From positions 2,356,001 to 2,420,000 of the forward strand of contig NZ_CP004393.1 in NCBI RefSeq assembly GCF_000819565.1: DNA of 64,000 bases. Direction: 5' to 3'. Position 1 is the first letter of the stretch; the number at the start of each line of letters is the position of its first letter. Positions 25,768 through 33,953 of the stretch are shown in pieces. Made by a program: the position numbers and the translations under genes. The notes beneath the pieces are model-generated. The model worked only from the letters and a program-made list of their open reading frames with translations, did no database searches and was not told the origin of the DNA. The DNA comes from Celeribacter indicus (GTDB lineage: Bacteria; Pseudomonadota; Alphaproteobacteria; Rhodobacterales; Rhodobacteraceae).

Positions 25768-26583
25768 ATGACACTTCTCGCGACCGGACAGGAGGCGACG
25801 CCGCGTGGTCCCGTCACGACGGGCCGCGGGTGGCGCAGCCTGTCTCCGGCCCTTGTCGCGCCGCTCGCGCTGCTGGTGCTGTGGCAGGCGGCCACCGCGA
25901 CGGGCCTCCTGCCGGAGCAGATCCTGCCGTCTCCGTCACGGGTCGTGCAGACCTTTGCCGAGCTTGCGGCCTCCGGAGAGCTGTCCTCGGCCGCACGGAT
26001 CAGTTTCTGGCGCCTCGCGGTCGGGTTGGCGCTCGGCGGCAGCCTCGGCCTGGTTTTCGGCCTGGCGCTCGGTGCGTCGCAGCGGGTCGAACAGTGGGTC
26101 GGTCCCACCTTCCGCGCCTTCGCCGCGGTCCCGGCCCTCGGCTGGATTCCGGTCCTGATCCTGCTGGTCGGCATCGACGAGATGCTCAAGGTCATCATCC
26201 TGACCAAGGCCTGCTTCGTGCCGGTCGCGATCGCCTCGCGGGATGCATGGCGCGCGGTGCCGCCGGGATACGAGGAATTGGGGCAGGTGCTGGGGCTTTC
26301 GCCCTCCGCACGGTTCCTGCGCATCCGCCTGCCGGCCATGGTGCCGCTGATCTTCGGCGGATTGCGGCTCGCCTCCGGACAGGCCTTCGTGTCGCTGGTC
26401 ACCTGCGAGATGCTCGCCGCCACCGAGGGCATCGGATATCTCATGATCTGGGGGCGCACCCTCTTCCAGATGGACGTGGTGATCGTCGGCATGATCGTGG
26501 TCGGCACGGCAGGCATCGCGCTCGACCGCACGCTGAGACTGCTGGAGCATCTGATCCGCAAGAGGATGGGCGAAGATGTCTGA
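25768..26583 (+). CDS. ABC transporter permease, SsuC/TauC family (first)
   Basis: An inner-membrane permease of about 271 residues with six hydrophobic segments and the EAA loop EELGQVLGLSPSARFLRIRLPA. ATG 25768 is preferred over GTG 25753 because GGTGGA lies at suitable distance; the GTG directly follows the preceding stop. Its C-terminus overlaps the start of a second permease by 8 bases. Import systems of this family normally have one permease gene used as a homodimer, so a heterodimer is likely here. Confidence 0.9.
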   Translation: MTLLATGQEATPRGPVTTGRGWRSLSPALVAPLALLVLWQAATATGLLPEQILPSPSRVVQTFAELAASGELSSAARISFWRLAVGLALGGSLGLVFGLALGASQRVEQWVGPTFRAFAAVPALGWIPVLILLVGIDEMLKVIILTKACFVPVAIASRDAWRAVPPGYEELGQVLGLSPSARFLRIRLPAMVPLIFGGLRLASGQAFVSLVTCEMLAATEGIGYLMIWGRTLFQMDVVIVGMIVVGTAGIALDRTLRLLEHLIRKRMGEDV

Positions 26584-27322
26584 GGTGACGCTGAAAGGAC
26601 TGGTCCTGCCCGGCGTCGTGGTGGCCGTCTGGGGCGCCGCCGCCGCGGCGGGCCTGCTGAACGGCCCGATGGCCGTGACACCCGCCGCTGTCCTGCGCGT
26701 TCCCTTTGCCGATCCGGCAGGGGTCGAAATCTGGGCCGGCATCGGCACCAGCCTGCTGCGGCTCGTGACGGGGGGCGTGATCGGCGGTGTGCTCGGCCTG
26801 GCGACGGGGCTTGCCTTCGGCCTGCTGCGACCGCTGCGGCGCACCCTCTCGCCGACGGTCGACGCCTTTCGCCAGATCGCGCTTTTCGCCTGGATTCCGC
26901 TGCTGACCTCATGGTTCGGCAATGGCGAGGTCGCAAAGATCGTCTTCATCGCGCTCGCGACCTTCTTCCCGCTGGTGCTGTCTGCCGAACAGGGCGTGCG
27001 GAACGTCGCGCCGGCCCTGCGCGAGGCGGTACAGGTCATGGGACTGTCGCGACGGCGGCAGGTGACCGCGCTCTACCTGCCGGCGGCTCTTCCCTCGATC
27101 GCCGTCGGGGTGCAGATTGCCCTGATCTCCTCCTGGATCGGCACGGTCGGTGCCGAATATGCCATCGGCAACGGGCGCGGCCTCGGCTCCTATATTGCCG
27201 CGGCGCGCGAGCAGTTCCGCATGGACATCACACTGGTCGGCGTCGCCGCACTGGCGCTTGTCGGCGTCGCGCTGCACGCCGGTTCGGCCCGCATCATCCG
27301 TCACCTCAATACCGGAGTCTGA
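26576..27322 (+). CDS. ABC transporter permease, SsuC/TauC family (second)
   Basis: A 248-residue permease of the same family with the EAA-type loop REAVQVMGLSRRRQVTALYLPA and six hydrophobic segments. It overlaps the preceding permease by 8 bases (ATG inside GCGAAGATGTCTGAG), and is followed one base later by the ATPase. The two permeases are clearly different in sequence, which argues for two complementary halves rather than a recent duplication. Confidence 0.9.
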   Translation: MSEVTLKGLVLPGVVVAVWGAAAAAGLLNGPMAVTPAAVLRVPFADPAGVEIWAGIGTSLLRLVTGGVIGGVLGLATGLAFGLLRPLRRTLSPTVDAFRQIALFAWIPLLTSWFGNGEVAKIVFIALATFFPLVLSAEQGVRNVAPALREAVQVMGLSRRRQVTALYLPAALPSIAVGVQIALISSWIGTVGAEYAIGNGRGLGSYIAAAREQFRMDITLVGVAALALVGVALHAGSARIIRHLNTGV

Positions 27323-27323
27323 C

Positions 27324-28097
27324 ATGTTCTCATCCGTTCTTTCGATCAGCGATCTCTCCAAATCCTTCGAGGTCGAGGGCGCGCGCTTCGTCGCGCTGGC
27401 ATCGACCGGGCTCGAGCTGGGCCGGAACGAGATCGTTGCGGTCATCGGCCCCTCGGGCTGCGGAAAATCGACCCTGCTGCGCTGCATCGCCGGGCTCGAA
27501 CATCCCGACACGGGACGCATCCGCATCGAGGGCAACGACGTCACCCGTCCCGGTCAGGGCAGCGCGCTGGTTTTCCAGGATCACCGGCTTCTGCCCTGGC
27601 TGACCGTGCGCGCCAATGTGGAACTGGCGCTCGAGCCCCTGCGCCTGTCGCGCGCCGACCAGACCCGTCGCGCGGCGCGTTACATCGAATTGGTCGGGCT
27701 GTCCCGCTTCGCCGACAGTTTCCCGCGCCAGCTGTCGGGGGGCATGGCGCAACGGGCGGCTCTTGCCCGCGCGCTTGCCGTCGAGACCGGGCTCGTGCTG
27801 ATGGACGAGCCGTTCGGCGCGCTCGATTCCATCCTTCGCAGCCGGATGCAGGACGAGCTTCTGAAGATCTGGCAGGAGCATCAGGTCTCGATCCTGATCG
27901 TCACGCATGACATCGAGGAAGCGCTCTACCTCGCGGACCGTGTCGTCGTCATGCGCCCCGATCCGGGTCACATCCAGGAGACGGTCGAGATCGCTCTTCC
28001 GCGCCCGCGCCAGAGGGATTCCGCCGCGTTCGGCGCCCTGCGCAGCCGGCTTCTCGCGGCACTGGCGGAGAGCGCTCCGGGGAGGCGGGTCGCATGA
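27324..28097 (+). CDS. ABC transporter ATP-binding protein, SsuB/TauB family
   Basis: A 257-residue ATPase: Walker A GPSGCGKST, Q-loop VFQDHRLLPWLTV, signature LSGGMAQRAA, Walker B GLVLMDEPFGALD, H-loop VTHDIEEALYLAD. These are typical for the sulfonate/nitrate/taurine importers. ATG 27324 is chosen because it lies one base after the permease stop and begins the ATPase fold; upstream in-frame starts would be inside the permease. The stop overlaps the ferredoxin start (GCATGA), which links transport and redox genes in one unit. Confidence 0.94.
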   Translation: MFSSVLSISDLSKSFEVEGARFVALASTGLELGRNEIVAVIGPSGCGKSTLLRCIAGLEHPDTGRIRIEGNDVTRPGQGSALVFQDHRLLPWLTVRANVELALEPLRLSRADQTRRAARYIELVGLSRFADSFPRQLSGGMAQRAALARALAVETGLVLMDEPFGALDSILRSRMQDELLKIWQEHQVSILIVTHDIEEALYLADRVVVMRPDPGHIQETVEIALPRPRQRDSAAFGALRSRLLAALAESAPGRRVA

Positions 28098-28501
28098 TCG
28101 AACTCGTCTCCGCCAGCCGCTGCGTGACCTGCGATCTCTGTATCGCGGTCTGTCCGATGAACGTGTTCGACCGGGCGGAGGACGGTCTGCCCGTCATCGC
28201 CCGCCAGGAGGATTGCCAGACCTGCTATCTCTGCGAGGCGCATTGTCCCACCGACGCGCTCTACGTCGCGGCGGAGCGGACGCCGCTTTCCGACAGGCTC
28301 CGGCCGCGCGAGGCGGAGCTTGCCGGGACCGACCTGATGGGCAGTTATCGCGCCCGGCTGGGATGGGGCAGGGGCCTGCGCCCTCCCGGCACCCTGAACG
28401 CGGCGGTCGAGTTGTCGCATGCGCCGGCGGCGGCAGCCGGAGTGGCGCCTCCGCGCCAGCCTGCGCCGGCCGCTTTCCATGAGGAGTGTCCCGATGTCTG
28501 A
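28094..28501 (+). CDS. ferredoxin-type protein with two [4Fe-4S] motifs (AprB-like)
   Basis: A 135-residue soluble electron carrier. Two classical binding motifs: Cys-10, 13, 16 and 20 (CVTCDLCIAVCP) and Cys-41, 44, 47 and 51 (CQTCYLCEAHCP). The remaining 80 residues are polar and Pro/Ala-rich (GTLNAAVELSHAPAAAAGVA), and probably wrap the partner. Size and place directly before a FAD flavoprotein recall the beta subunit of adenylylsulfate reductase, AprB. The start overlaps the ATPase stop and the stop overlaps the flavoprotein start by 8 bases, so the three are translationally coupled. Confidence 0.88.
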   Translation: MIELVSASRCVTCDLCIAVCPMNVFDRAEDGLPVIARQEDCQTCYLCEAHCPTDALYVAAERTPLSDRLRPREAELAGTDLMGSYRARLGWGRGLRPPGTLNAAVELSHAPAAAAGVAPPRQPAPAAFHEECPDV

Positions 28502-30077
28502 AGATCTCGATCTCGAAACCGATGTGCTGGTGATCGGGGGCGGTCCGGCGGGGACATGGGCCGCGCTGTCGGCCCGGCGGGCGGGGGCGCGCGTGACGCT
28601 GGTCGACAAGGGGTATTGCGGGAGTTCTGGCGTTGCCGCCGCCTCCACGATCGGCCACTGGTGGGTGTCGCCGGAGGAGCGCGAACAGGCGATGGCCGAC
28701 AAGAATGCCGACAGCTGCGATCTGGCGGAGCGGTCGTGGATGGCGCGTGTGCTGGCCGAGACCTGGGCGGCCTGGCCGGAATTCGCCGCGACCCGCGGCT
28801 ATGTCGGGGATCCGGCCTATCGCGGCGGACGCGGCGGCCAGATCGTCTTGCAGGGGCCGGTCTATCTGAAGGAGATGCGTCGTCTGAACCACCGCGCGGG
28901 TGTGACGATCCTCGACCATGCGCCGGCCCTGGCGTTGCTGACCGATGCGTCGGGCCGGTGCGCGGGCGCCGAGGGGGTGCTGCGGCAGAAGGAGGCGCGC
29001 TGGCGCATCCGCGCCGGGGCCGTGGTGCTGGCCGCCGGCGGCTGTGCGTTCAAGAGCGGCTGCCTCGGCGGCAACGTGAACACCGGCGATGCCGCCCTGA
29101 TGGCCTTCGAGGCGGGCGCGCGCCTGTCCGGGATGGAATTCTCCAACTATTACGGCATCGTGCCCAAGGGGGGATCGGTCGACAAGAACGGCTATCTCCT
29201 GCAATCGAGCTTCTTCGACGCCCATGGGCGCGAAGTGCATCGGGGCTGGTCGTCGCAATATGGCGTGATGGGAACCGGCGCGGCGGATCATTTCGCGGAG
29301 GGGCCGGTCTATTGCCAGTTCACACAGGTGCCTGCCGACCGGCGGCCCTTGCTGCGGGCCGGACAGCCGAACCTGTTCATCCAGTTCGACCGGCTGGGGA
29401 TCGACCCGTTCACGCAGAAATTCGAGGTCGAACCGATGTTCGAGGGCTCGGTGCGCGGGACGGGCGGCATCCTTGTCGAGACCGAGACCTGCGCGACCGC
29501 GGTGCCCGGACTTTGGGTCGCGGGCGACGCCGCCTCGCGCGAGATGCTGGTCGGGGCGTCCTCCGGGGCGGGATCTGTCAATGCCGCCTGGACGCTGTCC
29601 TCCGGTCGTTGGGCCGGGCGCGCGGCGGCGGACTGGGCGCGGGCGAGGGGCCCGGCGGGTCCTGCGCCGGCGAACGGGGCGTCCGGTTCCGCGGGCCTGG
29701 AGCCGGCGAAGGCCGCGGCCCTGCTCTCTGCCTTGCAGGCGGAGGTTCTGCCGCTTCATCGCAACGGCTTCCGGGATGCGGCCGGCCTCCGGCGCACGCT
29801 GTCGGCGGTTTCGGGGCTGAGGGACGAGCTGATGACTCGCCCCGCCGCACCGCGTGCAAGGCAGGCCCTCGCCTGGCGCGAATTCCAGGCGATGCTTCTG
29901 TTCGCCGGGCAGGGAGCCACCGCGGCCCTGTTGCGAAACGAGAGCAGGGGCGTTCACCGGCGGACCGATCTGGAGGCTGCCGACCTGCCGGACTGGCGCA
30001 AGCGGCTCGTCTTGCACTCGGCCGAGGAAAGGCCGCGTCCGCTCGACTTCGAAGGGTTCCGGCGAGAGGCCGCCTGA
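28494..30077 (+). CDS. FAD-dependent oxidoreductase, fumarate reductase/AprA-like flavoprotein
   Basis: A 527-residue flavoprotein starting at ATG 28494 (GAGGAGTGTCCCG upstream). The FAD-binding Rossmann motif is VLVIGGGPAGTWAALSARRAG (glycines at 15-20), and the C-terminal FAD motif is GLWVAGDAA. Between them are GAVVLAAGGCAFKSGCLGGN, the quinone/substrate region and FSNYYGIVPKG. The fold is that of the succinate dehydrogenase/fumarate reductase/AprA family, and its ferredoxin partner immediately upstream suggests an AprBA-like pair. It has no signal peptide, so it acts in the cytoplasm on the compound brought in by the importer. Whether that is a sulfur compound is not shown by the sequence. 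Confidence 0.85.
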   Translation: MSEDLDLETDVLVIGGGPAGTWAALSARRAGARVTLVDKGYCGSSGVAAASTIGHWWVSPEEREQAMADKNADSCDLAERSWMARVLAETWAAWPEFAATRGYVGDPAYRGGRGGQIVLQGPVYLKEMRRLNHRAGVTILDHAPALALLTDASGRCAGAEGVLRQKEARWRIRAGAVVLAAGGCAFKSGCLGGNVNTGDAALMAFEAGARLSGMEFSNYYGIVPKGGSVDKNGYLLQSSFFDAHGREVHRGWSSQYGVMGTGAADHFAEGPVYCQFTQVPADRRPLLRAGQPNLFIQFDRLGIDPFTQKFEVEPMFEGSVRGTGGILVETETCATAVPGLWVAGDAASREMLVGASSGAGSVNAAWTLSSGRWAGRAAADWARARGPAGPAPANGASGSAGLEPAKAAALLSALQAEVLPLHRNGFRDAAGLRRTLSAVSGLRDELMTRPAAPRARQALAWREFQAMLLFAGQGATAALLRNESRGVHRRTDLEAADLPDWRKRLVLHSAEERPRPLDFEGFRREAA

Positions 30078-30143
30078 TCCCCCTCTCCCGAGGGACTTCC
30101 GGCCTCCCGGCGGCGCGCGCTGTTGGGGCGCGGCGGCGGCGTG

Positions 30144-30824
30144 TCACCCCGCGCCCGGAACGAGGGCTGGCGGGGCGGTGCATTTGGCGGCGGCTTGCGC
30201 CAGATGGGCGGAGGCGGCGACGCCGTCGATCACCCGCATGCCTGTCCGCGCGGCGAGCAGGCCGGCCAGCGGCGCCATTCCGGCGCAGCCGAGGAGCACG
30301 CATTCGGCGCCGTCTTCGGCCTTCGCGGCCCGCATTTCCGCCACGATGCGTTCGATCGTGCCCGCGGCGCCCGCCTCGATGGTGAGCACCGGCAGGCCGC
30401 AGGCGCGCACCGAGGCGCGGAGCCCGGACAGGCCAAGGGCGGCGATATTGCCCTCGAGCACCGGGACGGAGACGGGCAGGGAGGTGATGACCGAATACCG
30501 CAGCCCGAGGAGCGTCGCCATGACATAGGAGGACTGGCCGATGCCCAGGACGGGGCAGTCCGCCTGTGCCCGCGCCTCGGCGAGGCCGGTATCGTCGAAA
30601 CAGGCGATGACGACCGCGTCGGCCCCTCCGGCGCGCGCGGTTTCGAGCAGCGAGAGGACGCCCGGCAGTGCGGCGGCGCCATCCGCCGGCCCCTCGATCG
30701 CGGGCGGCCCGGCGGTGTTGGTCAGTCCGGTGATCTCCGCCTCCGGCAGGGCCTGCCGCGCCGCGGAGACGATGCCGCGCGTCATCCGGGCGGTGGAATT
30801 CGGGTTGATATAGGTGAGCTTCAT
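30144..30824 (-). CDS. Asp/Glu/hydantoin racemase family protein
   Basis: A 226-residue PLP-independent racemase-like protein. The two catalytic cysteines of the family are in VIACFDDTG (about residue 74) and LLGCAGMAPL (about residue 179), and the N-terminus KLTYINPNSTARMT is typical of hydantoin racemases. It converts an amino-acid derivative (aspartate, glutamate, 5-substituted hydantoin) or related maleate-type substrate; the subfamily is not certain. It is the last gene of the polyamine-type ABC operon and its start overlaps the permease stop by 4 bases. Confidence 0.87.
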   Translation of the reverse strand: MKLTYINPNSTARMTRGIVSAARQALPEAEITGLTNTAGPPAIEGPADGAAALPGVLSLLETARAGGADAVVIACFDDTGLAEARAQADCPVLGIGQSSYVMATLLGLRYSVITSLPVSVPVLEGNIAALGLSGLRASVRACGLPVLTIEAGAAGTIERIVAEMRAAKAEDGAECVLLGCAGMAPLAGLLAARTGMRVIDGVAASAHLAQAAAKCTAPPALVPGAG

Positions 30825-31657
30825 ACGCCCTTGCCCGCATCCGATCCGAGCCGCGCGCGCCGCCTGCTCACGATCCAGACGCCGAGGAGGCAGAGCGCGA
30901 TGACGGCGAAGGAGAAGGCGGTCGTCAGCGTGCCGAGCGCGTAGATCACGGGCGTGGTCACGTTCGTGGTCATGCCGAAGATCTCCAGCGGCAGGGTGTT
31001 GTAGCTGCCTGCCGTCAGCAGGGTCCGGGCGAATTCGTCATAGCTGAGCGTGAAGCCGAACAGCGCCACCCCGATCAGCGAGGGCGCGATGATCGGCAGC
31101 ACGACGTGGCGGATCGTCTGCCAGGCGCTCGCGCCCTGGTCGCGGGCGGCTTCCTCATAGCTCCTGTCGAAGCGGTTGAAGACCGCGAACATGATCAGCA
31201 GGCCGAAGGGCAGGGTCCAGGTCAGCTGCGCGCCGAAGCCGCTCGTCGCCCAGTGGATCTTCAGCCCGAGCTGGTTGAAGATCAGCCCGACGCCGAGCGA
31301 GATCAGGATCGAGGGGATCACCAGCGAGGTGATGGCCGCGTAGAAGAGCACGCCCGAGCCGGCGAACCGCTTGCGGAAGGCGAGGCCCGCCATGACGGAG
31401 ATCACTACCGTCGTCACCATCACCATGAGACCGAGGCCGAAGCTGCGGCGGAACGCGCCCCAGATGTCGCCCACGGCCTGCTCCTGGAACAGGTCGCGGA
31501 ACCAGTGCAGCGACACCCCGTTCATCGGGAAGGTCAGGCCCCCCTGCGGCCCCTGGAAGCTGAGGATGCCGATGGTCAGGATCGGGCCGTAGAGGAACAG
31601 GACGAAGAGCCCGAAGACGGCGGCGAGGACGTAGAAGCTGCGGGGGCGGCGGTCCAT
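30821..31657 (-). CDS. ABC transporter permease, PotC-like
   Basis: A 278-residue inner-membrane permease with six hydrophobic segments and the EAA motif EEAARDQGASAWQTIRHVVLPII in the usual place. It belongs to the spermidine/putrescine-type (PotC, YdcV) permeases. It follows the partner permease after 3 bases. The first segment FYVLAAVFGLFVLFLYGPI is a membrane helix. Substrate is set by the binding protein and unknown, though the racemase in the operon points to an amino-acid-like compound. Confidence 0.92.
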   Translation of the reverse strand: MDRRPRSFYVLAAVFGLFVLFLYGPILTIGILSFQGPQGGLTFPMNGVSLHWFRDLFQEQAVGDIWGAFRRSFGLGLMVMVTTVVISVMAGLAFRKRFAGSGVLFYAAITSLVIPSILISLGVGLIFNQLGLKIHWATSGFGAQLTWTLPFGLLIMFAVFNRFDRSYEEAARDQGASAWQTIRHVVLPIIAPSLIGVALFGFTLSYDEFARTLLTAGSYNTLPLEIFGMTTNVTTPVIYALGTLTTAFSFAVIALCLLGVWIVSRRRARLGSDAGKGV

Positions 31658-31660
31658 GGC

Positions 31661-32518
31661 TCAGAGCTCCTTGCGGATGTTGACGAAGCGCAGCAGGATC
31701 GCGATCACGATCAGCACGGTACAGAGCAGCACTACGGCGGTGGCCGCGGCCGAGGGATATTGCAGCAGCCCGATGTCGTTCGAGATCAGCCGCCCGACAT
31801 TGGCGCGCTGGGAGCCGGACATGAACCGCACGGTGATGAAATCGCCCATCACCAGCGTCACGACGAAGATGGTGCCGATCATGATCCCCGGCTTGGTCAG
31901 CGGCAGGATCACATGGCGGAGCGTCTGGAAGCCCGAGGCGCCGTTGTCGCGCGCGGCCTCGAGGAGCGAGCGGTCGATGCGCATCATCGTGTTGAAGATC
32001 GGCACCACCATGAACAGCGTGTAGAGATGCACGAAGGCGAGGATCACCGAGAAGTCCGAATAGAGCAGCCATTCCAGCGGCGCGTCGATCACGCCCCAGG
32101 AAATCAGCGTCTGGTTGGCGATGCCGTTGCGGCCGAGGAAGGGGATCCAGGAGATCATGCGGATGATGTTCGAGGTCCAGAACGGGATGGTGCAGACGAG
32201 GAACAGCGCGATCTGCACGGTCTGGCTGCGGATGTGGAAGGCGAGGAAATAGGCCACCGTGAAGCCGATGGAGAGCGTCAGCGCCCAGGTGACGAAGGCG
32301 TATTTCAGCGTCGCGCCGAACACCCTGTAGGTCACCGGCGAGGAGAACAGGAATTCGTAATTGTCGAACTGGAAGGCCGGATAGATCGAGAATTCGGTGG
32401 CGCCCCAGAAGCTCACGATCACGATCATCGCGATGGGGGCGGCCAGGAAGGCCAGCAGCACCAGCGTCAGCGGCGCCGCCTCAAGCCATCCGAGCAGGTG
32501 CCGGTTGGTCAGCCGCAT
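31661..32518 (-). CDS. ABC transporter permease, PotB-like
   Basis: A 285-residue inner-membrane permease. ATG 32518 (MRLTNRHLLGWLEAAPLTLVLL) is preferred because GGAAGG precedes it and the first membrane helix follows; a longer frame to 32647 adds polar, proline-rich residues and lacks family sequence. EAA loop: LEAARDNGASGFQTLRHVILPL. Pairs with the PotC-like protein encoded next. Confidence 0.9.
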   Translation of the reverse strand: MRLTNRHLLGWLEAAPLTLVLLAFLAAPIAMIVIVSFWGATEFSIYPAFQFDNYEFLFSSPVTYRVFGATLKYAFVTWALTLSIGFTVAYFLAFHIRSQTVQIALFLVCTIPFWTSNIIRMISWIPFLGRNGIANQTLISWGVIDAPLEWLLYSDFSVILAFVHLYTLFMVVPIFNTMMRIDRSLLEAARDNGASGFQTLRHVILPLTKPGIMIGTIFVVTLVMGDFITVRFMSGSQRANVGRLISNDIGLLQYPSAAATAVVLLCTVLIVIAILLRFVNIRKEL

Positions 32519-32622
32519 CGCGTCCTTCCTGCGACCTCCGTGTCCTGTCGGGGAAACCGCGGGAGCGTCGGGGGGCATGGGCCCCCCGTCCGCCTGCCGC
32601 GCCGGGGCGGGGATGCCATGGG

Positions 32623-33894
32623 TCATGCCGCGATGAACTCGTTCCATTTGCGGACCATGTACTGGTTTTCATCCATCACCGCGTTCCAGCAGGCGACGCT
32701 GCCCATGCGGTCGTAGAAGGAGCCGCCGTCGCGCACCTCTCCCGCCTGGGCCAGCGTATCGCCGGTGGGCGAGGTGATGACGTCGGTCGCTTCCTTGCCC
32801 TCGAACCAGTAGCCCCATTCGTTCTCGCTCATGAACTCCTTGGACGTTTCCGGTACCGCCGAATAATAGCCCTGACGCATCAGGTAGCCGCCGACCCAGC
32901 CGGAGAGATACCAGTTGATGTAGTCATAGGCCGCGTCGAGCTCCATGCCGGAGAGCGATTTCGACAGGCCGATGCCGCCGCCCCAGCTCCGGTAGCCCTC
33001 CTTCAGCGGCTGGTAGACGCAGTCGATGCCGCGGGACTTCACCGCGGTGATCGCGGGTGACCACATCGACTGGATCACCACCTCGCCCGAGGCCATCAGG
33101 TTCACGCTCTCGTCGAAGGTCTTCCAGAAGGCGCGGAACTGGCCGTTCTGCTTGGCCTCGGTGAAGATCGCGATGGTCCTGTCGATCTCGTCGCGGGTCA
33201 TGTTGCCCTTGTCGCCATACTGGATCTCGCCCATCGCCTCGCAGACCATGGCCATGTCCATGATGCCGATCGAGGAAATGTCGAGGATCGAGGCCTTGCC
33301 GGCGAATTCGGGGTTCAGAAGCTCGGTCCAGCTCTCGATCGGGCGGCCGATCAGGTCGGGCCGGATGCCCAGCGTGTCGGCGTTGTAGATCGTCGGGATG
33401 AGGGTCATCCACCCGGTGTCCTCGGTGGCGAACTCGGTGCCGTCCGGCCCGTCGACGAAGCCGACGGTGTGCGGCGCCGTGCCCTGTGCGATCTCGCTCT
33501 CGGGCGTGAGCTTGCCGGATTTGAAGATGCCGACGATCCTGTCGTAATTGGCGATCTTCGAGGTGTCCATCGCCTGAAGGTTGCCGGTGGGCCAGACCTT
33601 CTTGCAGATCCAGTATTCGATATCGGCGATGTCGAAGCTGTCGGGCTGGGTGGCGGCCCGCTGGGTCACGCTGTCGCTGTCGAGCGCGGTCATCTCGAGC
33701 GTGAAGCCGAGATCCTCCTTCACCTTCTGCGCCACGTCGTTCAGGTTCGACACGCCGGTGCCGAACTGGCGCAGCACGATGTCCTTCGTGTCCTGCGCCC
33801 AGAGCATCGGGGCGGGGAACGCGGATGCGGCGAGCGCCGCGCCCCCGGTCCTGAGCAGCGCGCGGCGGGAATATCCGACCTTGGGTTTCGACAT
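32623..33894 (-). CDS. ABC transporter substrate-binding protein, spermidine/putrescine type (Tat exported)
   Basis: A 423-residue extracellular solute-binding protein. The N-terminus carries a twin-arginine signal (SRRALLRTGGAALAASAFPAPMLWA, cleavage near residue 33), so it is exported folded. The body is a PotD-type fold, with DIADIEYWICKKVW and GMELDAAYDYINWYLSGWVGG. The protein is longer than classic PotD (about 350 residues). Encoded between the ATPase and the permeases, 59 bases after the ATPase stop. It probably defines the ligand, which cannot be read from sequence. Confidence 0.9.
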   Translation of the reverse strand: MSKPKVGYSRRALLRTGGAALAASAFPAPMLWAQDTKDIVLRQFGTGVSNLNDVAQKVKEDLGFTLEMTALDSDSVTQRAATQPDSFDIADIEYWICKKVWPTGNLQAMDTSKIANYDRIVGIFKSGKLTPESEIAQGTAPHTVGFVDGPDGTEFATEDTGWMTLIPTIYNADTLGIRPDLIGRPIESWTELLNPEFAGKASILDISSIGIMDMAMVCEAMGEIQYGDKGNMTRDEIDRTIAIFTEAKQNGQFRAFWKTFDESVNLMASGEVVIQSMWSPAITAVKSRGIDCVYQPLKEGYRSWGGGIGLSKSLSGMELDAAYDYINWYLSGWVGGYLMRQGYYSAVPETSKEFMSENEWGYWFEGKEATDVITSPTGDTLAQAGEVRDGGSFYDRMGSVACWNAVMDENQYMVRKWNEFIAA

Positions 33895-33953
33895 GATTTC
33901 GTCCTCTCTGTTCTCTCGTCTGTGTGGGGTTTCGCCGACGGCGGATCGGCCGG

